Assembly (NCBI GenBank): GCA_900549105.1
Contig: URND01000141.1
Span: 1-6,780 of the forward strand
Origin: an uncultured Eubacteriales bacterium
GTDB lineage: Bacteria > Bacillota > Clostridia > Lachnospirales > Lachnospiraceae
Length of the DNA: 6,780 bases
Direction: 5' to 3'
Shown here: positions 1 to 5,391 of the stretch, one piece after another
Layout of the letters: each line of letters starts with the position of its first letter
Position numbering within the stretch: the stretch's first letter is position 1
The notes under the pieces: model-generated
Database searches by the model: none
Seen by the model: only the letters and a program-made list of their open reading frames with translations
Told to the model about the DNA's origin: nothing
Translations under genes and position numbers: made by a program

Positions 1-7
1 GCTCAGG

Positions 8-86
8 GGTGGTAGCCCGGACGGGGGTAGGAATACCGGCCTTCAAGGAAACCGGCCAGCCCGAAGGCTGCCCCGCCCGGACCACC
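8..86 (-). ncRNA. cI: C4/CI-type antisense immunity RNA
   Basis: This is the small structured RNA that maintains immunity in P4-like satellites (P4 CI, related to P1/P7 C4); it pairs with its own leader transcript and causes early termination. Seen directly: on the minus strand GGTGGT (13-8 complement partner) and ACCACC close a long stem, followed by CCGGGCGGGG pairing with CCCCGTCCGG, with a 3-nt bulge. The one non-Watson-Crick pair in that stem is G-U on the minus strand but A-C on the plus strand, which fixes the orientation. An inner hairpin has stem 57-61/66-70 capped by a C(UUCG)G tetraloop, again only on the minus strand. The single-stranded segments contain CCUUGAAG and UUCCUAC, which match targets upstream (184-207). 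The length of about 79 nt fits the roughly 80-nt P4 RNA. The ends are estimated from the closing stem; in P4 this RNA is processed from the early leftward transcript. Confidence 0.8.
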
Positions 87-153
87 ATTATCTGACAGAG
101 GCTACGGTTTAAAAACCACAGCCAGAAAAACAGGTGTGCCGAAGCAACGACGT

Positions 154-175
154 AAAAAAAGACGCATGGCGCGTC
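154..175 (-). terminator. candidate leader terminator/attenuator before the C4 RNA
   Basis: On the minus strand a 5-bp hairpin (GACGC/GCGTC, 5-nt loop, 161-175) runs straight into seven U (154-160). This is the layout of an intrinsic terminator, though the stem is short. It lies between the C4-complementary leader segment (184-207) and the C4 RNA (8-86), so it could be where C4 pairing decides whether transcription stops. It could equally be the end of the vis transcript or a fortuitous hairpin. Confidence 0.4.
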
Positions 176-183
176 ATATGTCG

Positions 184-232
184 CCTTGAAGTAACTCGGG
201 TTCCTACGCCCGGCTGCCGATTTTGCGGCAGC
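184..232 (-). promoter_or_regulatory. early leader with C4 target segments (seqA-like) and 5' hairpin
   Basis: Transcribed leftward, this stretch starts with a 7-bp hairpin (213-219 with 226-232) and then carries GUAGGAA (207-201) and CUUCAAGG (191-184). These are exact complements of UUCCUAC and CCUUGAAG in the C4-type RNA encoded at 8-86; the two blocks lie 9 nt apart here and 7 nt apart in the RNA. In P4 such segments are called seqA/seqC, and pairing with CI (seqB) triggers premature termination. The complementarity is seen directly; the regulatory role is known for P4 and inferred here. The second target, seqC, would lie left of the window. Confidence 0.7.
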
Positions 233-238
233 GGAAAA

Positions 239-268
239 ACTATATCCGCAAATGCCGGAAAAAGGCAA
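239..268 (-). promoter_or_regulatory. candidate early leftward promoter (PLE-like)
   Basis: On the minus strand TTGCCT (268-263) and TATAGT (244-239) are separated by 18 nt, a fair sigma-70 arrangement, placing the start near 232, at the base of the leader hairpin. It lies just downstream of the vis stop codon and upstream of the C4 target and C4 RNA, which is the place of PLE in P4. In P4, Vis represses this promoter and the late leftward transcript runs through it. Confidence 0.55.
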
Positions 269-303
269 GCCAGAAAAAGGGAGTTTTTGCAGAACAGGCA
301 TCA

Positions 304-570
304 TCATGCGTCGTACCCCCGTTTGCGTCCGGCAATGCGCCCGGCCATCCATGCGGTGACTTCAGAGTGCAGCCAGGCCACATTTTTACCGCCAAGACTC
401 ACCTGCGGCGGAAATTCCCCCTTACGGATAAGTTCATAGATGGTCGAGCGTGACAGGCCGCACAGGTGCATCACTTCCGGCAGACGTAAAAAACGCTCCT
501 GCGTGATGTCCGGCAGCGGCATCAGTGGCGTCACTGGGGCGGGAGACGGGGAAGAAAAAACAGATTGCAT
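304..570 (-). CDS. vis: Vis, AlpA-family excisionase and repressor
   Basis: An 88-residue AlpA-type DNA-binding protein of the length of P4 Vis (Orf88). Residues 27-66 form the typical helix-turn-helix: FLRLPEV, then LSRSTIYELIRKGEFP, then the wing around GGKNVAW; the C-terminus is short and basic (RIAGRKRG). A proline-rich tail of about 20 residues precedes the domain. The start is supported by GAGG 8-11 nt upstream on the minus strand (within 574-585). In P4, Vis promotes excision by binding at attP and represses the early promoter PLE; both roles are taken from the family. It is the first gene of the late leftward transcript, with a Delta-type activator site about 100 bp upstream (673-690), so it should come on with the late genes. 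Met17 is an alternative start but would lose the ribosome-binding site. Confidence 0.88.
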   Translation of the reverse strand: MQSVFSSPSPAPVTPLMPLPDITQERFLRLPEVMHLCGLSRSTIYELIRKGEFPPQVSLGGKNVAWLHSEVTAWMAGRIAGRKRGYDA

Positions 571-633
571 CGGGCTACCTCGTTAATGTCCATACAGCAC
601 CGGATAAGTCCGTCCGGCTTCGGGTAGCGCTTT

Positions 634-690
634 ATTTTGTGAATATTTTCAGCAGACGCAACAGGGGGGATTTGTTCCGGCAGCCTTACA
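634..690 (-). promoter_or_regulatory. late leftward promoter (PLL-like) with Delta/Ogr activator site
   Basis: TGT-N12-ACA at 673-690 is the dyad bound by Ogr/Delta-type activators in P2 and P4, normally centred near -55. Counting 55 bp leftward puts the start near 627, and CAAAAT (639-634 on the minus strand, four matches of six to the sigma-70 -10 box) sits at the right distance. There is no good -35, as expected for an activator-dependent promoter. It would drive vis and transcription on into the replication genes left of the window. Confidence 0.7.
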
Positions 691-716
691 ATGCTTGTGT
701 GTTTTTTGTTCATTTC

Positions 717-746
717 CACTTAAAGTCATTTAAAGCCACTTAAAGC
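717..746. repeat. three tandem 10-bp repeats, CAYTTAAAGY
   Basis: Three head-to-tail copies at 717-726, 727-736 and 737-746 (CACTTAAAGT, CATTTAAAGC, CACTTAAAGC) with a period of one helical turn, so each copy faces the same side of the DNA. They lie about 30 bp upstream of the Delta site for the leftward late promoter and about 100 bp from the origin iterons. They could be a protein-binding array (replication initiator, Vis or a host factor). They differ from the GGTGAACAG iterons and I cannot name their ligand. Confidence 0.7.
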
Positions 747-849
747 AATTCGTAATTTTTATAGTGAAATACAAATCGTTTCTTCTTATTCATTCCCGGC
801 GAATTAATAAAAACAAACAGTAGTAAACAGCACAAAAAGTCCATGAGCG

Positions 850-955
850 GGTGAGCAGTGGTGAACAGACGGTGAACAGTCATTACTGCGATTGTTCACC
901 CTTTAACTTACTGTATTAATTATCTTTTTTCTTATGGTGAACAGAGGTGAACAGT
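850..955. other. ori1: replication origin, P4 ori1 type, with GGTGAACAG iterons
   Basis: Five good copies of GGTGAACAR are seen: direct at 860-869, 871-880, 936-945 and 946-955, and inverted at 892-900; a diverged copy (GGTGAGCAGT) lies at 850-859. The two groups flank an AT-rich stretch (about 901-935) suitable for strand opening. In P4 the alpha protein (primase-helicase) binds such iterons at ori1 and at crr, and ori1 lies between vis and sid as here. alpha itself and crr are outside the window. Partial motifs (AAACAGTA) recur at about 816-832 and 970-978. The assignment follows P4 organisation plus the visible repeats. Confidence 0.8.
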
Positions 956-1032
956 AAAATATAAAAAAACAAACAGTAAGCCGGTTTTTCCTGCGACCTT
1001 TTCCTGGCTTGCCGGTCTGAGGATGAGTCTCC

Positions 1033-1050
1033 TGTGTCAGGGCTGGCACA
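1033..1050 (+). promoter_or_regulatory. Delta/Ogr activator site of the rightward late promoter Psid
   Basis: TGT at 1033-1035 and ACA at 1048-1050 are separated by exactly 12 nt, the Ogr/Delta recognition dyad. If centred at -55, transcription starts near 1096, just ahead of the sid ribosome-binding site (GAGGAG, 1110-1115). No convincing -35/-10 pair is present, as is usual for these activator-dependent promoters. The promoter should drive sid-delta-psu and respond to Delta or the helper's Ogr. Confidence 0.75.
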
Positions 1051-1122
1051 TCTGCAATGCGTCGTGTTGTTGTCCGGTGTACGTCACAATTTTCTTAACC
1101 TGAAGTGACGAGGAGCCGGAAA

Positions 1123-1857
1123 ATGTCTGACAACACCATCCCTGAATATCTGCAACCCGCGCTGGCACAACTGGAAAAGGCCAGAGCCGCCCATCTTGAG
1201 AACGCCCGCCTGATGGATGAGACCGTCACGGCCATTGAACGGGCAGAGCAGGAAAAAAATGCGCTGGCGCAGGCCGACGGAAACGACGCTGACGACTGGC
1301 GCACGGCCTTTCGTGCAGCCGGTGGTGTCCTGAGCGACGAGCTGAAACAGCGCCACATTGAGCGCGTGGCACGCCGGGAGCTGGTACAGGAATATGACAA
1401 TCTGGCCGTGGTGCTGAATTTTGAACGTGAACGCCTGAAAGGGGCGTGTGACAGCACGGCCACCGCCTACCGGAAGGCACATCATCACCTGCTGAGTCTG
1501 TATGCAGAGCATGAGCTGGAACACGCCCTGAATGAAACCTGTGAGGCGCTTGTCCGGGCAATGCATCTGAGCATCCTGGTACAGGAAAATCCGCTCGCCA
1601 ACACCACCGGCCATCAGGGCTACGTCGCGCCGGAAAAGGCTGTCATGCAGCAGGTGAAATCATCGCTGGAACAGAAAATAAAACAGATGCAAATCAGCCT
1701 CACCGGCGAGCCGGTTCTCCGGCTGGCCGGACTGTCAGCGGCAACACTCCCGCACATGGATTATGAGGTGGCAGGCACACCGGCACAGCGCAAGGTGTGG
1801 CAGGACAAAATAGACCAGCAGGGAGCAGAGCTTAAGGCCAGAGGGCTGCTGTCATGA
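1123..1857 (+). CDS. sid: Sid, capsid size determination protein
   Basis: A 244-residue protein of the length of P4 Sid, in the sid position of a sid-delta-psu operon. Sid assembles as an external scaffold around the helper P2 procapsid and forces the small T=4 shell, so that helper genomes no longer fit. The sequence is highly charged and appears almost wholly helical (runs such as LEKARAAHLENARLMDE near the N-terminus), with no signal peptide or membrane segment, as expected for a scaffold. The ATG at 1123 is chosen because GAGGAG ends 7 nt before it; the upstream GTG at 1105 would add six residues but has no ribosome-binding site. The stop overlaps the delta start (ATGA), so the two genes are translationally coupled. 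Expression should depend on the Delta/Ogr site at 1033-1050. Confidence 0.92.
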   Translation: MSDNTIPEYLQPALAQLEKARAAHLENARLMDETVTAIERAEQEKNALAQADGNDADDWRTAFRAAGGVLSDELKQRHIERVARRELVQEYDNLAVVLNFERERLKGACDSTATAYRKAHHHLLSLYAEHELEHALNETCEALVRAMHLSILVQENPLANTTGHQGYVAPEKAVMQQVKSSLEQKIKQMQISLTGEPVLRLAGLSAATLPHMDYEVAGTPAQRKVWQDKIDQQGAELKARGLLS

Positions 1858-2354
1858 TTTACTGCCCGTCGTGTGGACATGTTGCTCACACCCGTCGCGC
1901 ACATTTCATGGACGATGGCACCAAGATAATGATTGCACAGTGCCGGAATATTTATTGCTCTGCGACATTTGAAGCGAGTGAAAGCTTTTTCTCTGACTGT
2001 AAAGATTCAGGAATGGAATACATTTCAGGCAAACAGAGATACCGCGATTCACTGACGTCAGCCTCCGGCAGTATGAAAGGGCCGAAAAGAATGCTTGTTA
2101 CCGGATATTGTTGTCGGAGATGTAAAGCCCTTGCACTGTCAAGAACATCGCGGCGTCTGTCTCAGGAAGTCACCGAGCGTTTTTATGTGTGCACGGATCC
2201 GGGCTGTGGTCTGGTGTTTAAAACGCTTCAGACCATCAACCGTTTCATTGTCCGCCCGGTCACGCCGGACGAACTGGCAGAACGCCTGCATGAAAAACAG
2301 GAACTGCCGCCAGTACGGTTAAAAACACAATCATATTCGCTGCGTCTGGAATGA
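1854..2354 (+). CDS. delta: Delta, double Ogr-type zinc-finger activator of late genes
   Basis: A 166-residue transcription activator equal in length to P4 Delta. It carries two Ogr-type zinc-binding modules in tandem: C4-X2-C7-X22-C30-X4-C35 and C87-X2-C90-X22-C113-X4-C118. All eight cysteines and both spacings are intact, so it should be functional; P2 Ogr has only one such module. Delta binds TGT-N12-ACA dyads near -55 of late promoters and contacts RNA polymerase. In this window the likely targets are 1033-1050 (its own operon) and 673-690 (leftward late promoter); it also turns on helper P2 late genes. Its start overlaps the sid stop by ATGA. A GC-rich hairpin (2360-2375) follows before psu. 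Confidence 0.93.
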   Translation: MIYCPSCGHVAHTRRAHFMDDGTKIMIAQCRNIYCSATFEASESFFSDCKDSGMEYISGKQRYRDSLTSASGSMKGPKRMLVTGYCCRRCKALALSRTSRRLSQEVTERFYVCTDPGCGLVFKTLQTINRFIVRPVTPDELAERLHEKQELPPVRLKTQSYSLRLE

Positions 2355-2359
2355 GGGCT

Positions 2360-2375
2360 GCCGGTTAACACCGGC
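2360..2375 (+). other. intercistronic hairpin between delta and psu
   Basis: A perfect 6-bp stem GCCGGT/ACCGGC with a TAAC loop begins six bases after the delta stop. No U-run follows directly, so it is unlikely to be an efficient terminator; it may mark an RNA processing or stability point between delta and psu. Confidence 0.45.
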
Positions 2376-2427
2376 CGTCGCCGCACACCGTATTTTTATT
2401 CTTCAGCATGATGAGAAAGAGATAACG

Positions 2428-3000
2428 ATGGAAAGCACAGCCTTACAGCAGGCCTTTGACACCTGTCAGAATAACAAAGCAGCATGGCTGCAACGCAAAA
2501 ATGAGCTGGCAGCGGCCGAACAGGAATACCTGCGGCTTCTGTCAGGAGAAGGCAGAAACGTCAGTCGCCTGGACGAATTACGCAATATTATCGAAGTCAG
2601 AAAATGGCAGGTGAATCAGGCCGCCGGTCGTTATATTCGTTCGCATGAAGCCGTTCAGCACATCAGCATCCGCGACCGGCTGAATGATTTTATGCAGCAG
2701 CACGGCACAGCACTGGCGGCGGCACTGGCACCGGAGCTGATGGGCTACAGTGAGCTGACGGCCATTGCCCGAAACTGTGCCATACAGCGTGCCACAGATG
2801 CCCTGCGTGAAGCCCTCCTGTCCTGGCTTGCGAAGGGTGAAAAAATTAATTATTCCGCACAGGATAGCGACATTTTAACGACCATCGGATTCAGGCCTGA
2901 CGCGGCTTCGGTGGATGACAGCCGTGAAAAATTCACTCCTGCGCAGAACATGATTTTTTCGCGTAAAAGTGCGCAACTGGCATCACATCAGTCTGTGTAA
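2428..3000 (+). CDS. psu: Psu, polarity suppression and capsid decoration protein
   Basis: A 190-residue protein of exactly the P4 Psu length and in the psu position (last gene of the late operon, next to cos). Psu binds the Rho hexamer and inhibits Rho-dependent termination; it also binds the outside of the small P4 capsid and stabilises it. The sequence is mostly alpha-helical: residues ~1-75 are rich in charged helix (around AAAEQEYLRLL), followed by a second helical part with LAAALAPELMG and the DALREALLSWL segment. There is no signal peptide or membrane segment. A purine-rich stretch (AGAAAGAG) 7-14 nt upstream serves as ribosome-binding site. It is 73 bp from delta, so not coupled like sid-delta. 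It looks intact. Confidence 0.93.
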   Translation: MESTALQQAFDTCQNNKAAWLQRKNELAAAEQEYLRLLSGEGRNVSRLDELRNIIEVRKWQVNQAAGRYIRSHEAVQHISIRDRLNDFMQQHGTALAAALAPELMGYSELTAIARNCAIQRATDALREALLSWLAKGEKINYSAQDSDILTTIGFRPDAASVDDSREKFTPAQNMIFSRKSAQLASHQSV

Positions 3001-3036
3001 AATTCCCCGAAAATCCGCCCGTTTTTACTGAAAAAA

Positions 3037-3064
3037 GCCATGCATCGATAAGGTGCATGGCTTT
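3037..3064 (+). terminator. late-operon terminator, probably bidirectional
   Basis: A 10-bp stem (3037-3046 with 3052-3061, one G-U) with a 5-nt loop stands 36 bp after the psu stop. On the plus strand it is followed by CTTTG and further T's, a weak tail; on the minus strand it is followed by six U (3036-3031), a strong tail. It can therefore end psu transcription and also stop transcripts arriving leftward from the int/cargo side. Confidence 0.75.
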
Positions 3065-3095
3065 GCATGCGTTTTCCTGCCTCATTTTCTGCAGA

Positions 3096-3166
3096 CCGCG
3101 CCATTCCCGGCGCGGCCTGAGCGTGTCAGTGCAACTGCACTGAAACCGCCCCGCAAAGCGGGCGGG
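3096..3166. repeat. series of dyads left of cos
   Basis: Three inverted repeats follow one another: CCGCGCC/GGCGCGG (3096-3102/3109-3115), a perfect 8-bp dyad TCAGTGCA-AC-TGCACTGA (3126-3143), and a GC-rich CCGCCCCGC/GCGGGCGG (about 3147-3166) that touches the cos sequence. Terminase recognition needs sequence on the side of cos in P2/P4, so these are candidate terminase-binding elements; this is inferred from position. Confidence 0.55.
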
Positions 3167-3183
3167 CGAGGCGGGGAAAGCAC
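3165..3183 (+). other. cos: cos site, P2/P4 cohesive-end sequence
   Basis: The 19-nt GGCGAGGCGGGGAAAGCAC is the cohesive-end sequence that I know for P2 and P4; it allows P4 DNA to be cut and packaged by the helper terminase. It lies just beyond psu, its place in P4. Its presence implies mobilisation by a P2-like helper rather than one with a different cos. Cut positions are taken from P2/P4, not read from the sequence. Confidence 0.8.
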
Positions 3184-3328
3184 TGCGCGCCGGCGTAGTG
3201 ATTTATTTGTTTAGCCCTTGAGTTCGTTGTGATGGTTTTGATTGAAAATTGCTGCTTTTCTGCACGATTTACTAAGAATGATCGTGCGGGAAGTTAAAGT
3301 ATTAATTGTATGCTTATAGCAAATGTAT
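3184..3328. other. non-coding spacer between cos and cargo
   Basis: No convincing gene is present. A GC-rich piece (3184-3196) continues the cos region, after which base composition falls sharply, marking the left edge of the cargo. A 7-bp inverted repeat GCACGAT/ATCGTGC (3262-3268 and 3281-3287, 12-nt loop) is visible. TATAAT occurs at 3326-3331 but without a -35 at suitable distance. The break in composition around 3200 is the probable cargo junction. Confidence 0.5.
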
Positions 3329-3356
3329 AATAACACCGCCTGTCGGCGGCGTTATT
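3329..3356 (-). terminator. hairpin terminator of the int-cargo transcript
   Basis: A 12-bp stem (3329-3340 with 3345-3356) with a GACA loop begins six bases after the stop codon of gene B's downstream reading frame. The only non-Watson-Crick pair is G-U on the minus strand (A-C on the plus strand), which points to function in leftward transcripts. The descending arm ends in GTTATTATA, so the U-run is interrupted. Its closeness to the stop at 3362 supports the view that the true end of gene B is there and not at 3639. Confidence 0.7.
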
Positions 3357-3361
3357 GTATA

Positions 3362-4475
3362 TTACTGGTCTTTATTACGATGGCGTTCGTAAGCAATAAT
3401 TTTTACGCTTTCAAGTGTTTTCATGATTTCTGATTTTATCCTGTTGATTTTAGCGTTGGACGCACCTTTACCATTGAAAGATTTGAAGTCAATTACTAAC
3501 TCTGCGGCTTCATTTTTTTTAGATGTATATTCGGGAAATTCATATGATATTTTACACTCAGCATTATAATCTATATCCTGCATAGTGTAGCTTGCGACTA
3601 GTTTTGCTATTTTTAGACTTGGGTGAATGCTTTTATTTCTAAAGAAAATTGAATCGCCAAGAGTCCCTTTGAGTTTGAGTTCTTCTATATTTTTTTTCTA
3701 ACCACTCCATGCCCTGAGGGAAAGTGGCATTTTCATCTGGATGAAAATCAACATCAATAATTTTATTGAAATAGAATTCATTCTCACGATGACTTTCAGA
3801 GATGTCTTTAAGGAAAGCTATGCGTCCTTCATTGTTGAAATGATTAAATTGTATTTTTAATATTTCAGCGCTTTGTTTAATGTGATTGTTTTCTTTAAAA
3901 TGAGTGTTTAATCTTCTAAGGATTTTATCAGCAACAAGTTTTGTTTCATTAGATGTATGGTTTATAGATATGTTTACTTCAACTTTGTCAGGTTGTTCAT
4001 TTTTTTTCTCAAGTTCGATTCTACCTGAGAAGAATTGCTCCGTTTCATTCCATCCACTCATTAAATCGGTGCGTTTAACTTCAAAGTCTAGAGCAACAAG
4101 ATTTTCTTTATCATCTTTAGCATAAAAATCAGAAATAAAAGATATTTCGTAATTGCTAAATGGATCATCTATTAATCCTGTTAGATCTATATCTCCACCA
4201 ATTGCATCAATTAGTGTATCTTCAGAATCCCATTCTAAAGTTCGCATGCTTATTTTGGAACTGTGCTCTTTAGTTTTTATTTTTTCTACTAGTTCATTAA
4301 ACTCTAGTGGCGAAATTAATGCTTTCATAAGCAAAGGGACAGTATTACTCTTCTCATCGCTTGAACAAAATACTCCTCTCTGTCGCAATATGGATTTAAT
4401 ATCAGCCTTTGTAATTTTACTCTGGGAAAGAAGAGTTTTTAAGTTATCTCCGCTTGGTAATATGATGTGGTCCAT
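3362..4475 (-). pseudogene. cargo gene B, ~370-aa protein split by a one-base frameshift in an A8 run
   Basis: I do not recognise this gene with certainty. As read, it gives 278 residues and stops at 3639. However, dropping one base from the eight-A run at 3697-3690 keeps an open frame through to the stop at 3362: residues 1-261 continue into 109 more (NIEELKLKGTLGDS...), 370 in all. The last 16 residues of the 278-aa version (YRRTQTQRDSWRFNFL) look like out-of-frame reading. The N-terminus (~1-60) has a compact helical module, KADIKSILRQRGVFCSSDEK, reminiscent of SAP-like nucleic-acid-binding folds; the middle is acidic with DIDLTGLIDD; no catalytic motif, signal peptide or membrane helix is evident. 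Start: AGAGGG precedes the ATG, three bases beyond the gene A stop, so the genes are coupled. It could be a lost gene, a slippage-controlled gene, or a sequencing error. The partner role to gene A is inferred. Confidence 0.75.
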
Positions 4476-4478
4476 TTT

Positions 4479-5387
4479 TTACCCTCTGAAATCGCTATTG
4501 TAAGATGTAATTTTAATGTTTATATTTTTATCAGTTGCTAGCCTAATAGCATCTAAAGACTCTTTGTTATTAAGTTTATTATAATGCTCAAAAACAAACA
4601 TTAGATTTTGGGAAATATCAGCAACTAAATCTCTTGTACAGCTTATTAATCCATCCAATAAATTGCTTGAATAAGGTTCAGAGCAGACCATGCATATAAT
4701 GGGTTGTTCGTTATTTTCTTGCTCAATAAGGAAAGGGATTATTGGAGATGAGATATATTCAACTGGAAAGATTTTTCCATAGTACCTTTTCTTTATCATC
4801 ATTAAATTTAGGGATGTCGGTGGGTAGAAGAAGTTAACTTTGTCTTTACCATATTTATTTCTAATGAATGTTATACTGTCAAATAAAAAAGCGGCTCTTT
4901 TATTATCAATAACATGAATTGTTCTATATTTTAACGCACTGTTACTTTGTGTGTTTTTTATTTGATTAATGATGCTTTGTTTTTCAGGAGTGTCATCGTT
5001 ATTAATATAAAACAAAACTCCTGTCTCAACTTTACGATATGAACCATTAGTACTGAGACGCTCATTAATCTCTTTTTTAAGCGTTGATTTGTTGTAGCAT
5101 TCTATCGCTAGTGCAATGTCTTCAAAGTGTGCCTTAAACGTAGATGGTACGCTAGAATAAGGATTTGAGGAGTATTTTGATGATACTATGACATTTTCAA
5201 TAGTTTTACTTTCTAAGGGGGAATGATAGGCGAAAAGCGCATCAATTCCATGAGTTTCTTTTTGATGCTTCTGGGTATGGCATTTAACATATTTATTTGT
5301 TACGTGATTTTCCCATCCAAATAAATATAAAAAGTGCGTGACAATATTTTCACCAACATCACCAACTAATTTTGAGAACTCACCCAT
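4479..5387 (-). CDS. cargo gene A, putative PD-(D/E)XK nuclease-like defence protein
   Basis: A 302-residue soluble protein without signal peptide or membrane segment. The first ~75 residues fit a PD-(D/E)XK nuclease core: helix with E13 (KLVGDVGENIVTHFL), then HGID with D49, then a strand ending S69-S70-K71 (NVIVSSKYS). The E of the ExK pair is replaced by Ser, as in some members, so catalysis is plausible, not shown. C36, H37, H41 and H46 cluster just before D49. The remainder (~80-302) has no motif I can name; a hydrophobic stretch near EYISSPIIPFLIEQ and a C-terminal helical part are visible. It starts four bases after the int stop, using AGGA within the last int codons, and ends three bases before gene B, so int, A and B are probably one transcript. 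Visibly AT-rich against sid-delta-psu, suggesting separate acquisition. The pair recalls two-gene systems such as GAPS4 (nuclease plus partner), from memory and unverified. Confidence 0.75.
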   Translation of the reverse strand: MGEFSKLVGDVGENIVTHFLYLFGWENHVTNKYVKCHTQKHQKETHGIDALFAYHSPLESKTIENVIVSSKYSSNPYSSVPSTFKAHFEDIALAIECYNKSTLKKEINERLSTNGSYRKVETGVLFYINNDDTPEKQSIINQIKNTQSNSALKYRTIHVIDNKRAAFLFDSITFIRNKYGKDKVNFFYPPTSLNLMMIKKRYYGKIFPVEYISSPIIPFLIEQENNEQPIICMVCSEPYSSNLLDGLISCTRDLVADISQNLMFVFEHYNKLNNKESLDAIRLATDKNINIKITSYNSDFRG

Positions 5388-5391
5388 AATT

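Noticed and set aside
134..453. Plus-strand open frames of 76 and 101 codons over the leader and the vis 3' end
   Set aside because: They lie antisense to vis and the immunity leader, have no ribosome-binding site and no recognisable protein features.
525..743. Small open frames of 62 and 72 codons upstream of vis
   Set aside because: They overlap each other on opposite strands within the late-promoter region and lack start signals; explained by regulatory DNA.
850..955. Repeat series as a CRISPR array
   Set aside because: Units are only ~10 bp, occur in both orientations and are partly adjacent; they fit initiator iterons.
1084..1614. Long minus-strand frames (111-176 codons) opposite sid
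   Set aside because: Antisense shadows of a well-supported gene with matching family length.
3303..3331. Plus-strand promoter with TATAAT at 3326-3331
   Set aside because: No acceptable -35 at 16-18 bp, and it would transcribe antisense into the cargo; the sequence is part of the terminator flank.
3362..3583. A separate 73-residue minus-strand gene
   Set aside because: Its open frame extends upstream without a stop to the A8 run in gene B, so it is better read as gene B's C-terminal part; no ribosome-binding site precedes its ATG.
4153..4503. Plus-strand 116-codon frame within gene B
   Set aside because: Low-complexity Ser/Leu-rich reading antisense to an AT-rich gene, with no start signal.
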